Part shown: positions 7,194-16,400 of the stretch, piece by piece
Position numbering within the stretch: position 1 is the stretch's first letter
How the letters are laid out: each line of letters begins with the position of its first letter
Assembly (NCBI GenBank): GCA_050250135.1
Contig: JBFWPF010000009.1
Location: forward strand, 4,304-68,303
Direction: 5' to 3'
Length of the DNA: 64,000 bases
From: JBFWPF01 sp050250135
GTDB lineage: Bacteria > Chlamydiota > Chlamydiia > Chlamydiales > JAFEGQ01
Notes under the pieces: model-generated
The model's input: only the letters and a program-made list of their open reading frames with translations
Told to the model about the DNA's origin: nothing
Database searches by the model: none
Made by a program: the position numbers and the translations under genes

Positions 7194-8962
7194 ACGCTAA
7201 AGGTAAAGTGGCTTCGGCCTTTGGGAACCTCCTCGAGGTTGAATTTGAGGGGGCAGTAAAACAGGGCGAGATCGGGATGGTCGAGGTGGGGAATCTCCAC
7301 CTCAAGGCCGAGGTGATCGAGGTGGCCGGCAGCCGGGTCAAGATCCAGGTTTTCGAAGATACGCGAGGCGTGGGTGTTGGGACACCGGTTGCGTTTCAGG
7401 GGACCCTCCTTGAGGCCGAGCTGGGGCCTGGGCTCCTTACGGCGATTGTGGATGGCCTCCAAAACCCCTTGCCCCAGATCGCTAACGAATCGGGCCTCTT
7501 TTTGCCGCGGGGGGTCTACCTCCCCACCCTGGATCGGAAGCGCCACTGGGACTACACGCCGGTCGCCAAAGTGGGTCAGCGGCTGAAGCGGGGCGATACG
7601 ATCGGGACCTGCTTGGAGGGGCGCTTTACCCACCGGATCATGATCCCCTTTGCCATTAGGGATGAGATCACGCTCATCTGGGTCAACAAGGGGGGCCACT
7701 ACACGGTCGAGACGGTGGTAGCGAAGGGGACCGACTCGAAGGGGCGGGAGCACGAGTTTACGATGATTCAGCGGTGGCCGATCAAGCGGCCCATGCGGGA
7801 AGGGGAGCGGGTCGTGCCGACCAAGATGCTCAAGACCGGGATGCGGATCATCGATACCCAGTTTCCCCTGCTCCAAGGGGGGACCTTTTGTACGCCGGGC
7901 CCCTTTGGCGCGGGAAAGACCGTCCTGCAGCACCACCTAGCCAAGTACTCCGACATCGACATTGTGGTTGTGTGCGCCTGCGGTGAGCGGGCGGGCGAGG
8001 TCGTCGAGGTGGTGCGGGAGTTTCCCCACCTGACCGACCCCCACACAGGGGAGGCGCTGATCAACCGGACGGTGATCATCTGCAACACAAGCTCCATGCC
8101 GGTCGCCGCGAGGGAGTCCTCGGTCTACCTGGGGATCACCATCGCCGAGTACTACCGGCAGATGGGATTAAATATTTTACTTTTAGCTGACTCGACCAGC
8201 CGCTGGGCTCAGGCGCTGCGGGAGATGTCGGGGCGGCTTGAGGAGATTCCGGGGGAGGAGGCCTTCCCTGCGTATTTGGCCTCGCGGATTGCCGAATTTT
8301 ATGAGCGGGCCGGTGTGCTCGACCTGGGCGATGGGCGAAAGGGGTCGGTCACGATTGGAGGAGCGGTTTCGCCGGCTGGCGGCAACTTTGAGGAGCCGGT
8401 CACCCAGGCAACGCTTGCTGTGGTGGGGGCCTTTCTGGGCCTCTCGCGGGGTCGGAGCGATGCTAGACGCTACCCTTCGATCGACCCGCTGATCTCCTGG
8501 TCGAAGTATGCGCCGGCAGTGGGGCGTCAGCTCGACGCCGAGACTAAGGGCTCAGGCTGGTATGAGAGAGTGGTCCGGGCGGGCCGCCTCCTCCATACGG
8601 GAGATGAGATCGGGAAGCGGATGGAGGTGGTAGGTGAAGAGGGGACGGCGATCGATGACCTCGTCGTCTACCTCAAGGCCGAGCTCTTTGACTTTTGTTT
8701 TCTCCAGCAAAACGCCTTCGACAAAGAGGACCGGTACTGCCCCCTCCAGCGGCAGGTCCCCCTCTTTGCCCTGATCAATGAGGTCTTCGACGCTAAATTC
8801 CATTTCGAGAATCACGAGGAGGCGCGGGGCTTCTTTGTCCACCTCCAGAGCCAGATCAAAAACCTCAACTTCCTCCCCTTCAAGTCCGATGAGCAGCGCC
8901 GCCTCCACAGTGAGATCGAGAAGAAGGTAAGGAATGCGCCTAAGCAGGAGGCGGCCGCATGA
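7190..8962 (+). CDS. atpA: V-type ATPase catalytic subunit A
   Basis: Catalytic subunit of the V1/A1 head, hydrolysing or making ATP coupled to H+ or Na+ movement. The 590 residues fit the family. The P-loop GPFGAGKTV is at about 240, in the form typical of A subunits, and further family landmarks include LADSTSRWAQALREMSGRL and PEEEAFPAYL-like sequence at about 330-360. The start overlaps the preceding stop by four bases (ATGA) and its stop overlaps atpB, indicating translational coupling. Intact, with no unusual residues noticed. Confidence 0.97.
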   Translation: MNAKGKVASAFGNLLEVEFEGAVKQGEIGMVEVGNLHLKAEVIEVAGSRVKIQVFEDTRGVGVGTPVAFQGTLLEAELGPGLLTAIVDGLQNPLPQIANESGLFLPRGVYLPTLDRKRHWDYTPVAKVGQRLKRGDTIGTCLEGRFTHRIMIPFAIRDEITLIWVNKGGHYTVETVVAKGTDSKGREHEFTMIQRWPIKRPMREGERVVPTKMLKTGMRIIDTQFPLLQGGTFCTPGPFGAGKTVLQHHLAKYSDIDIVVVCACGERAGEVVEVVREFPHLTDPHTGEALINRTVIICNTSSMPVAARESSVYLGITIAEYYRQMGLNILLLADSTSRWAQALREMSGRLEEIPGEEAFPAYLASRIAEFYERAGVLDLGDGRKGSVTIGGAVSPAGGNFEEPVTQATLAVVGAFLGLSRGRSDARRYPSIDPLISWSKYAPAVGRQLDAETKGSGWYERVVRAGRLLHTGDEIGKRMEVVGEEGTAIDDLVVYLKAELFDFCFLQQNAFDKEDRYCPLQRQVPLFALINEVFDAKFHFENHEEARGFFVHLQSQIKNLNFLPFKSDEQRRLHSEIEKKVRNAPKQEAAA

Positions 8963-10266
8963 AAAAAATCTACGACCGGATCCAGGCCATTCGGGGAAGC
9001 CTGATCACCGTCTTTGCCGAAGGGGTAACCCTAGGTGAGCTTGCCCGTGTCGACATGCAGGATGGGACCCACACCTATGCCAGCGTGCTGCGGGTCAATG
9101 GTGAGCAGGTGACCCTCCAGGTCTTCCAGTCGACCCGCGGCATCTCTACCGGCGACAAGGTGACCTTCCTCCGAAGGGAGGTCGAGGTCCATGTCGGCGA
9201 GGGGATGATGGGGCGGCGCCTCTCAGGCGCAGGGGAGCCGATCGATGGGGGGCCCGAGATTCGGGGCGACGAGACACCGATCGGTGCCCCTTCGTTCAAT
9301 CCGGTCAAACGGATTATTCCGCGGGAGATGGTCCGGACGAATATCCCGATGATCGACATGTTCAACTGCCTGGTCAAGTCGCAGAAGATCCCGATCTTTT
9401 CGGTTCCAGGGGAGCCCTACAACCCCCTTTTGATGCGGATCGCCAACCAGACCGACGCCGATGTGGTGGTGATCGGAGGTATGGGCCTTACTTTTCGGGA
9501 TTACCAGGCCTTTATCGACAACGCCGAAGAGGCGGGGAGTGCCGAGAAGACGGTGATGTTCATCCACCAGGCGACCGACCCGGCCGTCGAGTGTGTTCTC
9601 GTCCCCGATATGGCCCTTGCCTGCGCCGAGCAGTTCGCGACTAAGGGAAAAGATGTTCTGGTGCTGCTGACCGATATGAGCGCCTTTGCCGATGCGCTCA
9701 AAGAGATCGCGATCACGATGGACCAGGTCCCCTCCAACCGGGGCTACCCCGGATCGCTCTACTCCGACCTGGCCTCCCGCTACGAGAAGGCGGTCGACAT
9801 CGATGGGAGCGGCTCGCTTACCATCGTGAGTGTCACCACCATGCCCGGCGGCGATGTGACCCATCCCATACCCGATAACACGGGCTACATCACCGAGGGG
9901 CAGTTCTACCTCCATGGCGGCCGGATCGATCCGTTTGGGTCCCTTTCTCGCCTTAAGCAGCTGGTGATCGGCAAAGTCACCCGCGAAGACCATGGCGACC
10001 TCGCTAATGCGATGATCCGCCTCTACGCCGAATCGAAGAAGGCGCGCGAGCGGCAGGGGATGGGCTTTAAGCTCTCTACGTGGGATGAGAAGCTGCTGGC
10101 CTTCTCCGACCTCTTCGAAGACCGGATGATGAACCTCGAGGTGAACCTCCCCATTGAGGGGGCGCTCGACGAGGGGTGGAAGATCCTTAGCACTTGCTTT
10201 GCCCGCGAGGAGACGGGGATCAAACAGGCCCACATCGACGCCTACTGGCCGAAGGCCCATGCATAA
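8959..10266 (+). CDS. atpB: V-type ATPase subunit B
   Basis: Non-catalytic nucleotide-binding subunit of the V1/A1 head. The 435 residues match the A/V-type B subunit: no Walker A lysine (FSVPGEPYNPLLMRI replaces the P-loop, about 150-164), and LLTDMSAFADALKEI and PSNRGYPGSLYSDLASRYE are family hallmarks (about 235-275). It overlaps atpA by four bases. Unlike every other junction in this operon it is separated from the next subunit gene, here by about 200 bases containing a fold-back element. Confidence 0.97.
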   Translation: MKKIYDRIQAIRGSLITVFAEGVTLGELARVDMQDGTHTYASVLRVNGEQVTLQVFQSTRGISTGDKVTFLRREVEVHVGEGMMGRRLSGAGEPIDGGPEIRGDETPIGAPSFNPVKRIIPREMVRTNIPMIDMFNCLVKSQKIPIFSVPGEPYNPLLMRIANQTDADVVVIGGMGLTFRDYQAFIDNAEEAGSAEKTVMFIHQATDPAVECVLVPDMALACAEQFATKGKDVLVLLTDMSAFADALKEIAITMDQVPSNRGYPGSLYSDLASRYEKAVDIDGSGSLTIVSVTTMPGGDVTHPIPDNTGYITEGQFYLHGGRIDPFGSLSRLKQLVIGKVTREDHGDLANAMIRLYAESKKARERQGMGFKLSTWDEKLLAFSDLFEDRMMNLEVNLPIEGALDEGWKILSTCFAREETGIKQAHIDAYWPKAHA

Positions 10267-10310
10267 GGGAGGTAACACGGTGTGCAAGTTCCGGGTACGT
10301 CAGGCGATTT

Positions 10311-10447
10311 TTTACCACAGAGGGCACAGAGGGGCACAGAGGCGGGCTCATTCCTCCGGAATGAGCCCGGAGCCTGCTCCCCCGCGGGATCCCGCGGGGG
10401 AGGATCTCTCTCCTCTCTCTGTATTTCTCTGTGCCCTCTGTGGTAAA
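10311..10447. repeat. Nested-palindrome fold-back element inside the V-ATPase operon
   Basis: A perfect 21-base inverted repeat (10311-10331 with 10427-10447; arms contain CCACAGAGGGCACAGAG) encloses two further perfect palindromes: a 12-base stem with a 3-base loop (10343-10369, arms CGGGCTCATTCC) and a 26-base uninterrupted palindrome centred on GGATCC (10377-10402). Tandem CACAGAG words resemble the dispersed CACAGAGG-type repeats of many environmental bacteria, some next to GxxExxY-protein genes; no such gene is here. Its right end supplies TAAAAT (10444-10449), 21 bases before the atpD start. It is probably a non-autonomous mobile repeat and would fold strongly in the mRNA. Confidence 0.85.
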
Positions 10448-10470
10448 ATTAAACCCTCACACTTTGTGGC

Positions 10471-11079
10471 ATGATCAAGTTTACCAAAAACGAGCTCCGC
10501 GATCAGCAGACCCGCCTCGCCCAGCTGCAGCGCTACCTGCCGACCCTGCAGCTCAAGAAGGCGATGCTCCAGACCGAGGTTTACGAGGCCCGTCAGGAGG
10601 CTCTGCAATACCGAGCCGAGGAGAAAAAGGTGGCCGCGCAGGTGGCCAAGATGGGCCACCTCTTTAGCGAATCGGCCCCCCTTGCCCTCGACCAGATCGC
10701 CCAGATCGAGCGGGTCGACAAGCACTACGAGAACATCGCCGGGGTCGAGCTCCCCTTCTTCGACGGGGTCTCCTTTAAGCCCCTTGAGTACGCACTGTTC
10801 GACACCCCGCCTTGGCTGGAGGCCTTTGCCGCCCAGGCAAGGGGCCATGCCGAGGCGGCTGTCCATGTTGAGATCGCCGAGGAGAAGCAGGCCGCCCTCG
10901 AAGAGGAGCTCCGTCAGGTCTCCATCCGGGTCAACCTCTTTGAGAAGGTATTGATTCCCAGGGCATTAGGTAACATCAAGAGGATTAAGGTCTTCCTCGG
11001 CGACCAGCAACTGGCCGCCGTTGCCCAGGCCAAGGTGGCCAAAGCCAAGATCGTCGAGAGGCACTCCCATGCGCGATGA
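10471..11079 (+). CDS. atpD: V-type ATPase subunit D
   Basis: Central rotor-shaft subunit D, transmitting rotation between the head and the membrane ring. The 202 residues have the long N- and C-terminal helices of the family: an N-terminal coiled coil (KFTKNELRDQQTRLAQLQRY) and a C-terminal helix containing the usual Arg-x-Asn-x-Phe-Glu-Lys-V-x-I-P segment (VNLFEKVLIPRALGNIKRIK, about 160-180). The ATG at 10471 has a poor ribosome binding site (TTTGTGGC), perhaps because the upstream element replaced the native junction. Its end overlaps the atpI start by 11 bases. Confidence 0.93.
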   Translation: MIKFTKNELRDQQTRLAQLQRYLPTLQLKKAMLQTEVYEARQEALQYRAEEKKVAAQVAKMGHLFSESAPLALDQIAQIERVDKHYENIAGVELPFFDGVSFKPLEYALFDTPPWLEAFAAQARGHAEAAVHVEIAEEKQAALEEELRQVSIRVNLFEKVLIPRALGNIKRIKVFLGDQQLAAVAQAKVAKAKIVERHSHAR

Positions 11080-12991
11080 TGTGAAGAAGGTCCTCTTTGT
11101 CGGTTCGATGGCCAGCAAGGCCCCCTTTCTGAAAAAGGCGCAAGGAGCCGGGTTTATCGAGTTTATCGACCACCGAGGTGAGGCCGGCCATGGTCCCCCC
11201 GCTCAGGCCTCCCGTATCCTGAGGGCTAAGAAGGTCCTCCGCCGCTGCCCTCCCCTTCCCCAGCAGGATTTCCGCCGCAAGGAGGGGGCACCTCAAGCCA
11301 CCGACCGGATTCTCCAGCTGGCCGATCTCATCGAGAAGCTCGAGGAGGAGGAGCGGATTCTCCATCAGGAGATCGTCCGGGTCCATGTCTTTGGCGACTT
11401 CTCCAAAAAGGAGATTGCGGCGATTGAAAGGGCAGGACGGGTGGTCCAGTTCTTCTTTGCCAAGACAAGCGCTCATATCGACCCCTCCCAGCATGAGGGA
11501 TTGATCTACGTCGGCCACGCCTTTGACCTCGACTACTTTGTCTCCATTATGCCGACCGAGGTTCACCTCGAGGGGTTAACTGAGATGAAGATCGAGCGCC
11601 CACTAGGGGAGCTCCAGCGCCGCCTAGAGGAGGTTAAGGCCAAACATCACGAGCTCGATGAGGAGCTGAAAACCTACGCCAAGTACCGTCACGCTCTCAA
11701 GAAGGCCCTCTTTGAGGTGATCAATGTTGGCAGCCTTGAGGCCCACCAGGAGTACCCTGCAGCCCACTTTGGAGGGGAGCTGTTTGTGGTGGAGGGGTGG
11801 GTTCCGCAGCGGAGGCTCGCCGAGCTTAAACCCCTCACCGATAGTTTTGAGATCCACTACGAAGAGATCGCGGTTGATGGGGCCGATCGGGTCCCCACCT
11901 GCCTCGAAAACCATGGCCTGGGCCGCGTGGGAGAGGATCTGGTCCACATCTACGACACCCCCTCCACCGAAGACCGGGATCCCTCCTACTGGGTTCTCTG
12001 GTCCTTTGCTTTTTTCTTTGCCGTCATCGTCAACGATGCCGGCTATGGCGCCATCCTCCTCGCCATCAGCCTCTGGGTGGGGTGGAAGTTCAAAAAGGCG
12101 GCAGGGTTGGGAAAACGGTTTGTCAAACTCTGCCTCATCATTTCCGCCTCCATTGTCCTTTGGGGCTTTTTCACTAACGCCTACTTTGGGATCGTCCTCA
12201 AGCCTGACAACCCCTTGCGCAAGGTTTCGATCACAAACGCTCTAGTCGACGCCAAGATCGAACATGTGATCGACCACCCCGACAGCACCGTCTACAAGGA
12301 GTGGGTTGAAAAGTACCCCAAACTTGCCGAGACCAAAACCGTCGACGGCTGGATCGACGCCACCACCATCTGGCACGAAGGCAAATTGAAGTACGACCTC
12401 CTCGAGAAGTTCACCGACAACGTCATGATGGAGCTCGCCCTCCTCATCGGCGTCCTCCACCTGATCATCGCCTTCTGCCGCCGCCTCGACCTCAACTGGG
12501 CCGGTTTTGGGTGGATCGCCTTTATCCTCGGCGCCTACCTCTACTTCCCCAAAGCGCTCGATGCCACCTCCCTCGTTCACTACGCGCTAGGGGTGCCGAA
12601 ACCGATCGCCTACGGCATCGGCCTGCAGCTCCTCTGGATCGGCTTTGGAGGTGCTGTCCTTCTCGCCATCATCCAGAATAAACTCAAGGGGATGGCCGAG
12701 GCCCTAAACGTGATCCAGATCTTTGCCGACGGCCTCTCCTATCTCCGTTTGTATGCCCTAGGCCTTGCGGGCGGCCTGATGAGCGCCACCTTTAACGACC
12801 TAGCCAGCCAGACCGGCCTTGTTCTCGGCTTTGCCCTCCTCCTCGCTGGCCACGGTGTCAATATCCTCCTCTCGGTAATGGCAGGAGTGATCCACGGCCT
12901 GCGTCTCAACTTCCTCGAGTGGTACCACCACTGCTTTGAAGGTGGGGGCAGAATGATTCAACCCTTAAGACTACTCAAAATAGGAGAGTAA
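11069..12991 (+). CDS. atpI: V-type ATPase subunit I (a-type stator)
   Basis: Membrane stator subunit I/a, forming the ion half-channels against the proteolipid ring. 640 residues from the ATG at 11069, which lies inside the end of atpD; an upstream in-frame start would overlap atpD much further and lacks family-like sequence. The soluble N-terminal half carries coiled coils (about 75-110 and 180-215). The C-terminal half has about seven membrane helices starting near YWVLWSFAFFFAVIVNDAGY, with the functional Arg expected in LSYLRLYALGLAGG (about 565-580). Two bases separate its stop from atpK. Confidence 0.95.
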   Translation: MRDDVKKVLFVGSMASKAPFLKKAQGAGFIEFIDHRGEAGHGPPAQASRILRAKKVLRRCPPLPQQDFRRKEGAPQATDRILQLADLIEKLEEEERILHQEIVRVHVFGDFSKKEIAAIERAGRVVQFFFAKTSAHIDPSQHEGLIYVGHAFDLDYFVSIMPTEVHLEGLTEMKIERPLGELQRRLEEVKAKHHELDEELKTYAKYRHALKKALFEVINVGSLEAHQEYPAAHFGGELFVVEGWVPQRRLAELKPLTDSFEIHYEEIAVDGADRVPTCLENHGLGRVGEDLVHIYDTPSTEDRDPSYWVLWSFAFFFAVIVNDAGYGAILLAISLWVGWKFKKAAGLGKRFVKLCLIISASIVLWGFFTNAYFGIVLKPDNPLRKVSITNALVDAKIEHVIDHPDSTVYKEWVEKYPKLAETKTVDGWIDATTIWHEGKLKYDLLEKFTDNVMMELALLIGVLHLIIAFCRRLDLNWAGFGWIAFILGAYLYFPKALDATSLVHYALGVPKPIAYGIGLQLLWIGFGGAVLLAIIQNKLKGMAEALNVIQIFADGLSYLRLYALGLAGGLMSATFNDLASQTGLVLGFALLLAGHGVNILLSVMAGVIHGLRLNFLEWYHHCFEGGGRMIQPLRLLKIGE

Positions 12992-12993
12992 CC

Positions 12994-13416
12994 ATGGACT
13001 TTGCGATGATTGGACCTGCCCTTGCCCTGGGCCTTTCCGCCCTCGGCAGTGCGATCGGTTGTGGGATAGCGGGGATGGCCTCTCACGGGGTGATGAGCCG
13101 TGTCGAAGAGGGACACGGGAAGTTTATCGGGATGTCGGCCGCCCCCTCCTCCCAGTCGATCTACGGCTTTATCCTGATGCTGCTGATGCAAAATGCCCTC
13201 AAAGCGGGCTCCCTCTCGCCTCTGTCGGGGATCGGCATTGGCCTTTCGGTTGGCCTAGCGATCATGGTGTCGGCCATCTACCAGGGGCGGTGCTGCGCCA
13301 CCGGCATCCAAGCGACCGCCAAGCAGCCGGCCATCTTTGGTAAGTGCTTTGCCGCAATCGGTATCGTTGAGTCGTTTAGCCTTTTCGCCTTCGTCTTCGC
13401 GATCCTCCTCCTCTAG
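12994..13416 (+). CDS. atpK: V-type ATPase subunit K (proteolipid)
   Basis: Ion-binding rotor-ring proteolipid. The 140 residues form four hydrophobic helices as two related hairpins. The carboxylate needed for ion translocation is the Glu in GIVESFSLFAF (about 125) in the last helix. The first hairpin has Gln (SSQSIYGF) at the corresponding position, so one carboxylate per four-helix protomer is expected, as in other V-type K subunits. AGGAGAG precedes the ATG. It is the last gene of the operon; a strong hairpin follows at 13446. Confidence 0.95.
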   Translation: MDFAMIGPALALGLSALGSAIGCGIAGMASHGVMSRVEEGHGKFIGMSAAPSSQSIYGFILMLLMQNALKAGSLSPLSGIGIGLSVGLAIMVSAIYQGRCCATGIQATAKQPAIFGKCFAAIGIVESFSLFAFVFAILLL

Positions 13417-13445
13417 CCGTTGACGGCCAACAAGTAAAAGTTTAA

Positions 13446-13479
13446 ATAGGGGCTTTAGGTTTATCCTAAGGCCCCCTAT
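13446..13479 (+). promoter_or_regulatory. Hairpin overlapping the autotransporter start codon
   Basis: ATAGGGGCTTTAGG (13446-13459) pairs with CCTAAGGCCCCCTAT (13465-13479) around a five-base TTTAT loop, with one bulged C and one G-U pair. The ATG of the autotransporter (13478-13480) begins in the right arm, and no Shine-Dalgarno sequence is visible. The hairpin could end V-ATPase transcription (though no T-run follows), or mask the start codon and control translation of a very large surface protein. Confidence 0.6.
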
Positions 13480-16400
13480 GCGTTACGTTCGCCATCTGTT
13501 TGTTTTAGCCCTCATCCCTGCGTCTCTATTTGCCGCGTCAGGGACTTGGGTGCCGGCGGGCGGGGGGAGTTGGAATGTCAACGCCAACTGGACGGGGGCC
13601 ACCTTTCCCAATGGGGGTGGCCAGGCAGCGACCCTCGGGGCCTCGATCGTGGTGCCCAGCACGATCAACCTCAACCAGAACATCACCATCAGCACCCTCA
13701 ATGTCAACAATGCCAATGCCTATACCGTAGCGCCTAACGGGGCCTTTACCCTCACCCTCCAGTCGGGAACGATCACCGTGACCAACAGTAATGGGAACGG
13801 GGCCCACCAGATCACCTCCAACATCAACCTGACCAATGGCAACCTGACGATCAACCAAAATTCGCTGGGGACCCTCAACCTGTCGGGCGTGATCTCCCAA
13901 ACGGGTACGAGGGGTATCACCAAAACGGGCACACAGACGGCCCGGCTGAGCGGTACAGCCTCTAACACCAACACCGGCGCTACAGTGGTGACAGCCGGTA
14001 CCCTCGAGCTTGCCAAGACGGCCGGCCTGAACGCCATTGCCGGCAACACCGTGACGATTAACGGGGGGACCTTACGGCTGATCAACGCCAATCAGATTGT
14101 CAACACCGCGACGGTGACCCAGAGCTCAGGAGCGTTTGATCTAAACGGCAATGCCGAGCAGATCGGTGCCTACACCTTTAACGGAGGGACCTATAGCGGC
14201 GGCGGGGCCCTCCTCTCCCTGCAGAGTACCGGTACCGCCCTGACCCTTGGGGGGACGACCAGCCGCACCCTCAGTGGGGATATCTCCCTCGTCGGCGCCG
14301 CCGGCGGGAACGTCACCTTTAACGGCTCGGCAGGGACGGTGACCCTGCAGGGGATTAACCTCAACGCCGTGACCCGGACCTTTAATATCGGGAACGGCTC
14401 GGCAGCGATCGATGTGGCGATCGATGGGGTGATCAGCGGTACAGGGGGGATCAACAAGAATACCGGGGCTGGTCGGCTCGCCTACACCGGCTCGAGTAGC
14501 AACAGCTATATCGGCCCGACCACCCTTAACGCCGGTGTCCTCCTTCTGGATAAGAATGTCGGTTTGGTTGCATGCCCTGGCACGGTGGTTCTGAATAACG
14601 CCGCGGCCACCCTAGAGGTGGGGACCGCCAACCAGACGATCCGCGATCTAACCTTTAACGCGGGGGCCCTCTCCTTTCCTGGAGGGGGGGCGCTCAACCT
14701 GAGCAACAATACCGGCACGGCGCTGACGATCAACACTGGGGCAACGGTAGGAGGGCAGATCAACCTGACGGGGGGTGCTAACGGCAATGTCACCAAGACG
14801 GGGGCCACTACCGCCACCCTTAACAACCTCGACATCGGGTCGGCCAACCGGATCTTTGATGTGACCGGCACACTGGCGATCTCGGGTGTGCTGAGTGGCG
14901 TTGGGGGGATCAACAAAAATACCAGCACGGGAACCCTCACCCTGAGTGGAGCCGCCAGCAACACCCTTACAGGGGCGATCACGGTCAATGCAGGGACCCT
15001 AAGCCTGGCAAAAACGGCTCCAGCAGCGGCCACGGCCGATGGGGTTGTACTCAACGCCCCGGCCACCGTCTCGATCTCGGCTACCCAGGATCAGACGATC
15101 GGGAGTTTCACCTACAATGGGGGGACGCTGACCTTCCCCGCTACCCGCGCCCTTAACCTCACCGAATCGGTGGGCAATGCCCTGATATTCAATGCGGTCA
15201 CTCCGATTACGGGGCAGCTTAACCTCACCGGTGTAGGGGGTGGAGGGATCCTCCAGACCGCAGCCGCTGCCCAGACGATCGCCGGCCTCGACCTGGGCGG
15301 ATCGACCCGCACCGTTAACATCGTTGCTGGGGGAACGCTCAATGTGACGGGCATCCTGAGCGGGACCGGCGGGATCAACAAGAGTACCGGTACCGGTGCC
15401 CTGACTCTAAGCGGGACCGGCTCCAACACCGTCACCGGCGACATCACCGTCAGCGCGGGTACCCTCAACCTGATGAAAACTGCCCCCGCTGTCGCCTCTT
15501 TGGGAGGGGTGATTGTCAGCGGGGGGACGGTCACAGTGGCCACTACCCAGACAATCGGGAGCCTCACCTTCAACTCGGGGACCCTGACCTTCCCCGCTGG
15601 TACCACCCTCAACCTGACCAATTCAACAGGTAACGCATTGATATTCAATGGGTTATCGGCAATTGCGGGACAGATCAACCTGACCGGTGTAGGGGGTGGG
15701 GGGATCCTCCAAACGGTAGGGCCTACCGAGACGATTGCCGGCCTCGACCTGGGCGGGTCGACCCGGACCGTCGATATCACCGCAGGGGGGATCTTGGATA
15801 TCAGCGGTGTCCTCAGCGGTACCGGAGGGATCGACAAGGTGAGTGGGGGGACCCTAACCTTAAGCGGGTCGGCCAGCAATACGGTCACCGGTACGATCAC
15901 CGTCAATGGGGGGGACCTTAACCTAAACAAAGGGGTCGGCCTGATCGCCAGTGCGGGGGGTGTGGTCCTCAACGACGCTGGGGCTAACCTGCTGACAGGT
16001 GCAGCCGGCCAGACGATCGACAATTTGGTCTACAACGCCGGCGGCGTCATCCTGATCGGCCCCCTCAACCTGAGCAACAGCACAGGGGCGGCCCTTACCT
16101 TTAATGGGACGACGACGGTAATTGGCACTATCAACCTGACCGGAGGAGCGGGCGGGGGGAATGTCATCCAGAACGCGGTGGGAACCACCACCCTCAACTT
16201 TCTCGACCTGGGCGCCTTTGATCGGACCTTCGACATCACAACGGGAGGGAATCTCGATATTGCCGGTATCCTTAGCAGTACCGGAGGGGGGATCGACAAG
16301 ATCAATGGGGGGACCCTGACCCTAAGCGGCGCGTTCAGCAACACCCTGACCACCACCATCACCGTCAACGGAGGGACCTTGGCCCTCGACAAGTCGCCCG

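Noticed and set aside
9223..10287. Long open frame on the minus strand across atpB (354 codons)
   Set aside because: It is antisense to a clearly conserved V-ATPase subunit, has a Gly/Arg/His/Asp-skewed composition produced by GC-rich third positions, no ribosome binding site and no recognisable motifs.
10154..10474. Short frame containing HRGHRGAQR and FLCALCGK
   Set aside because: These words are the translation of the CACAGAG repeat element, which often creates spurious frames; the rest overlaps atpB in another frame.
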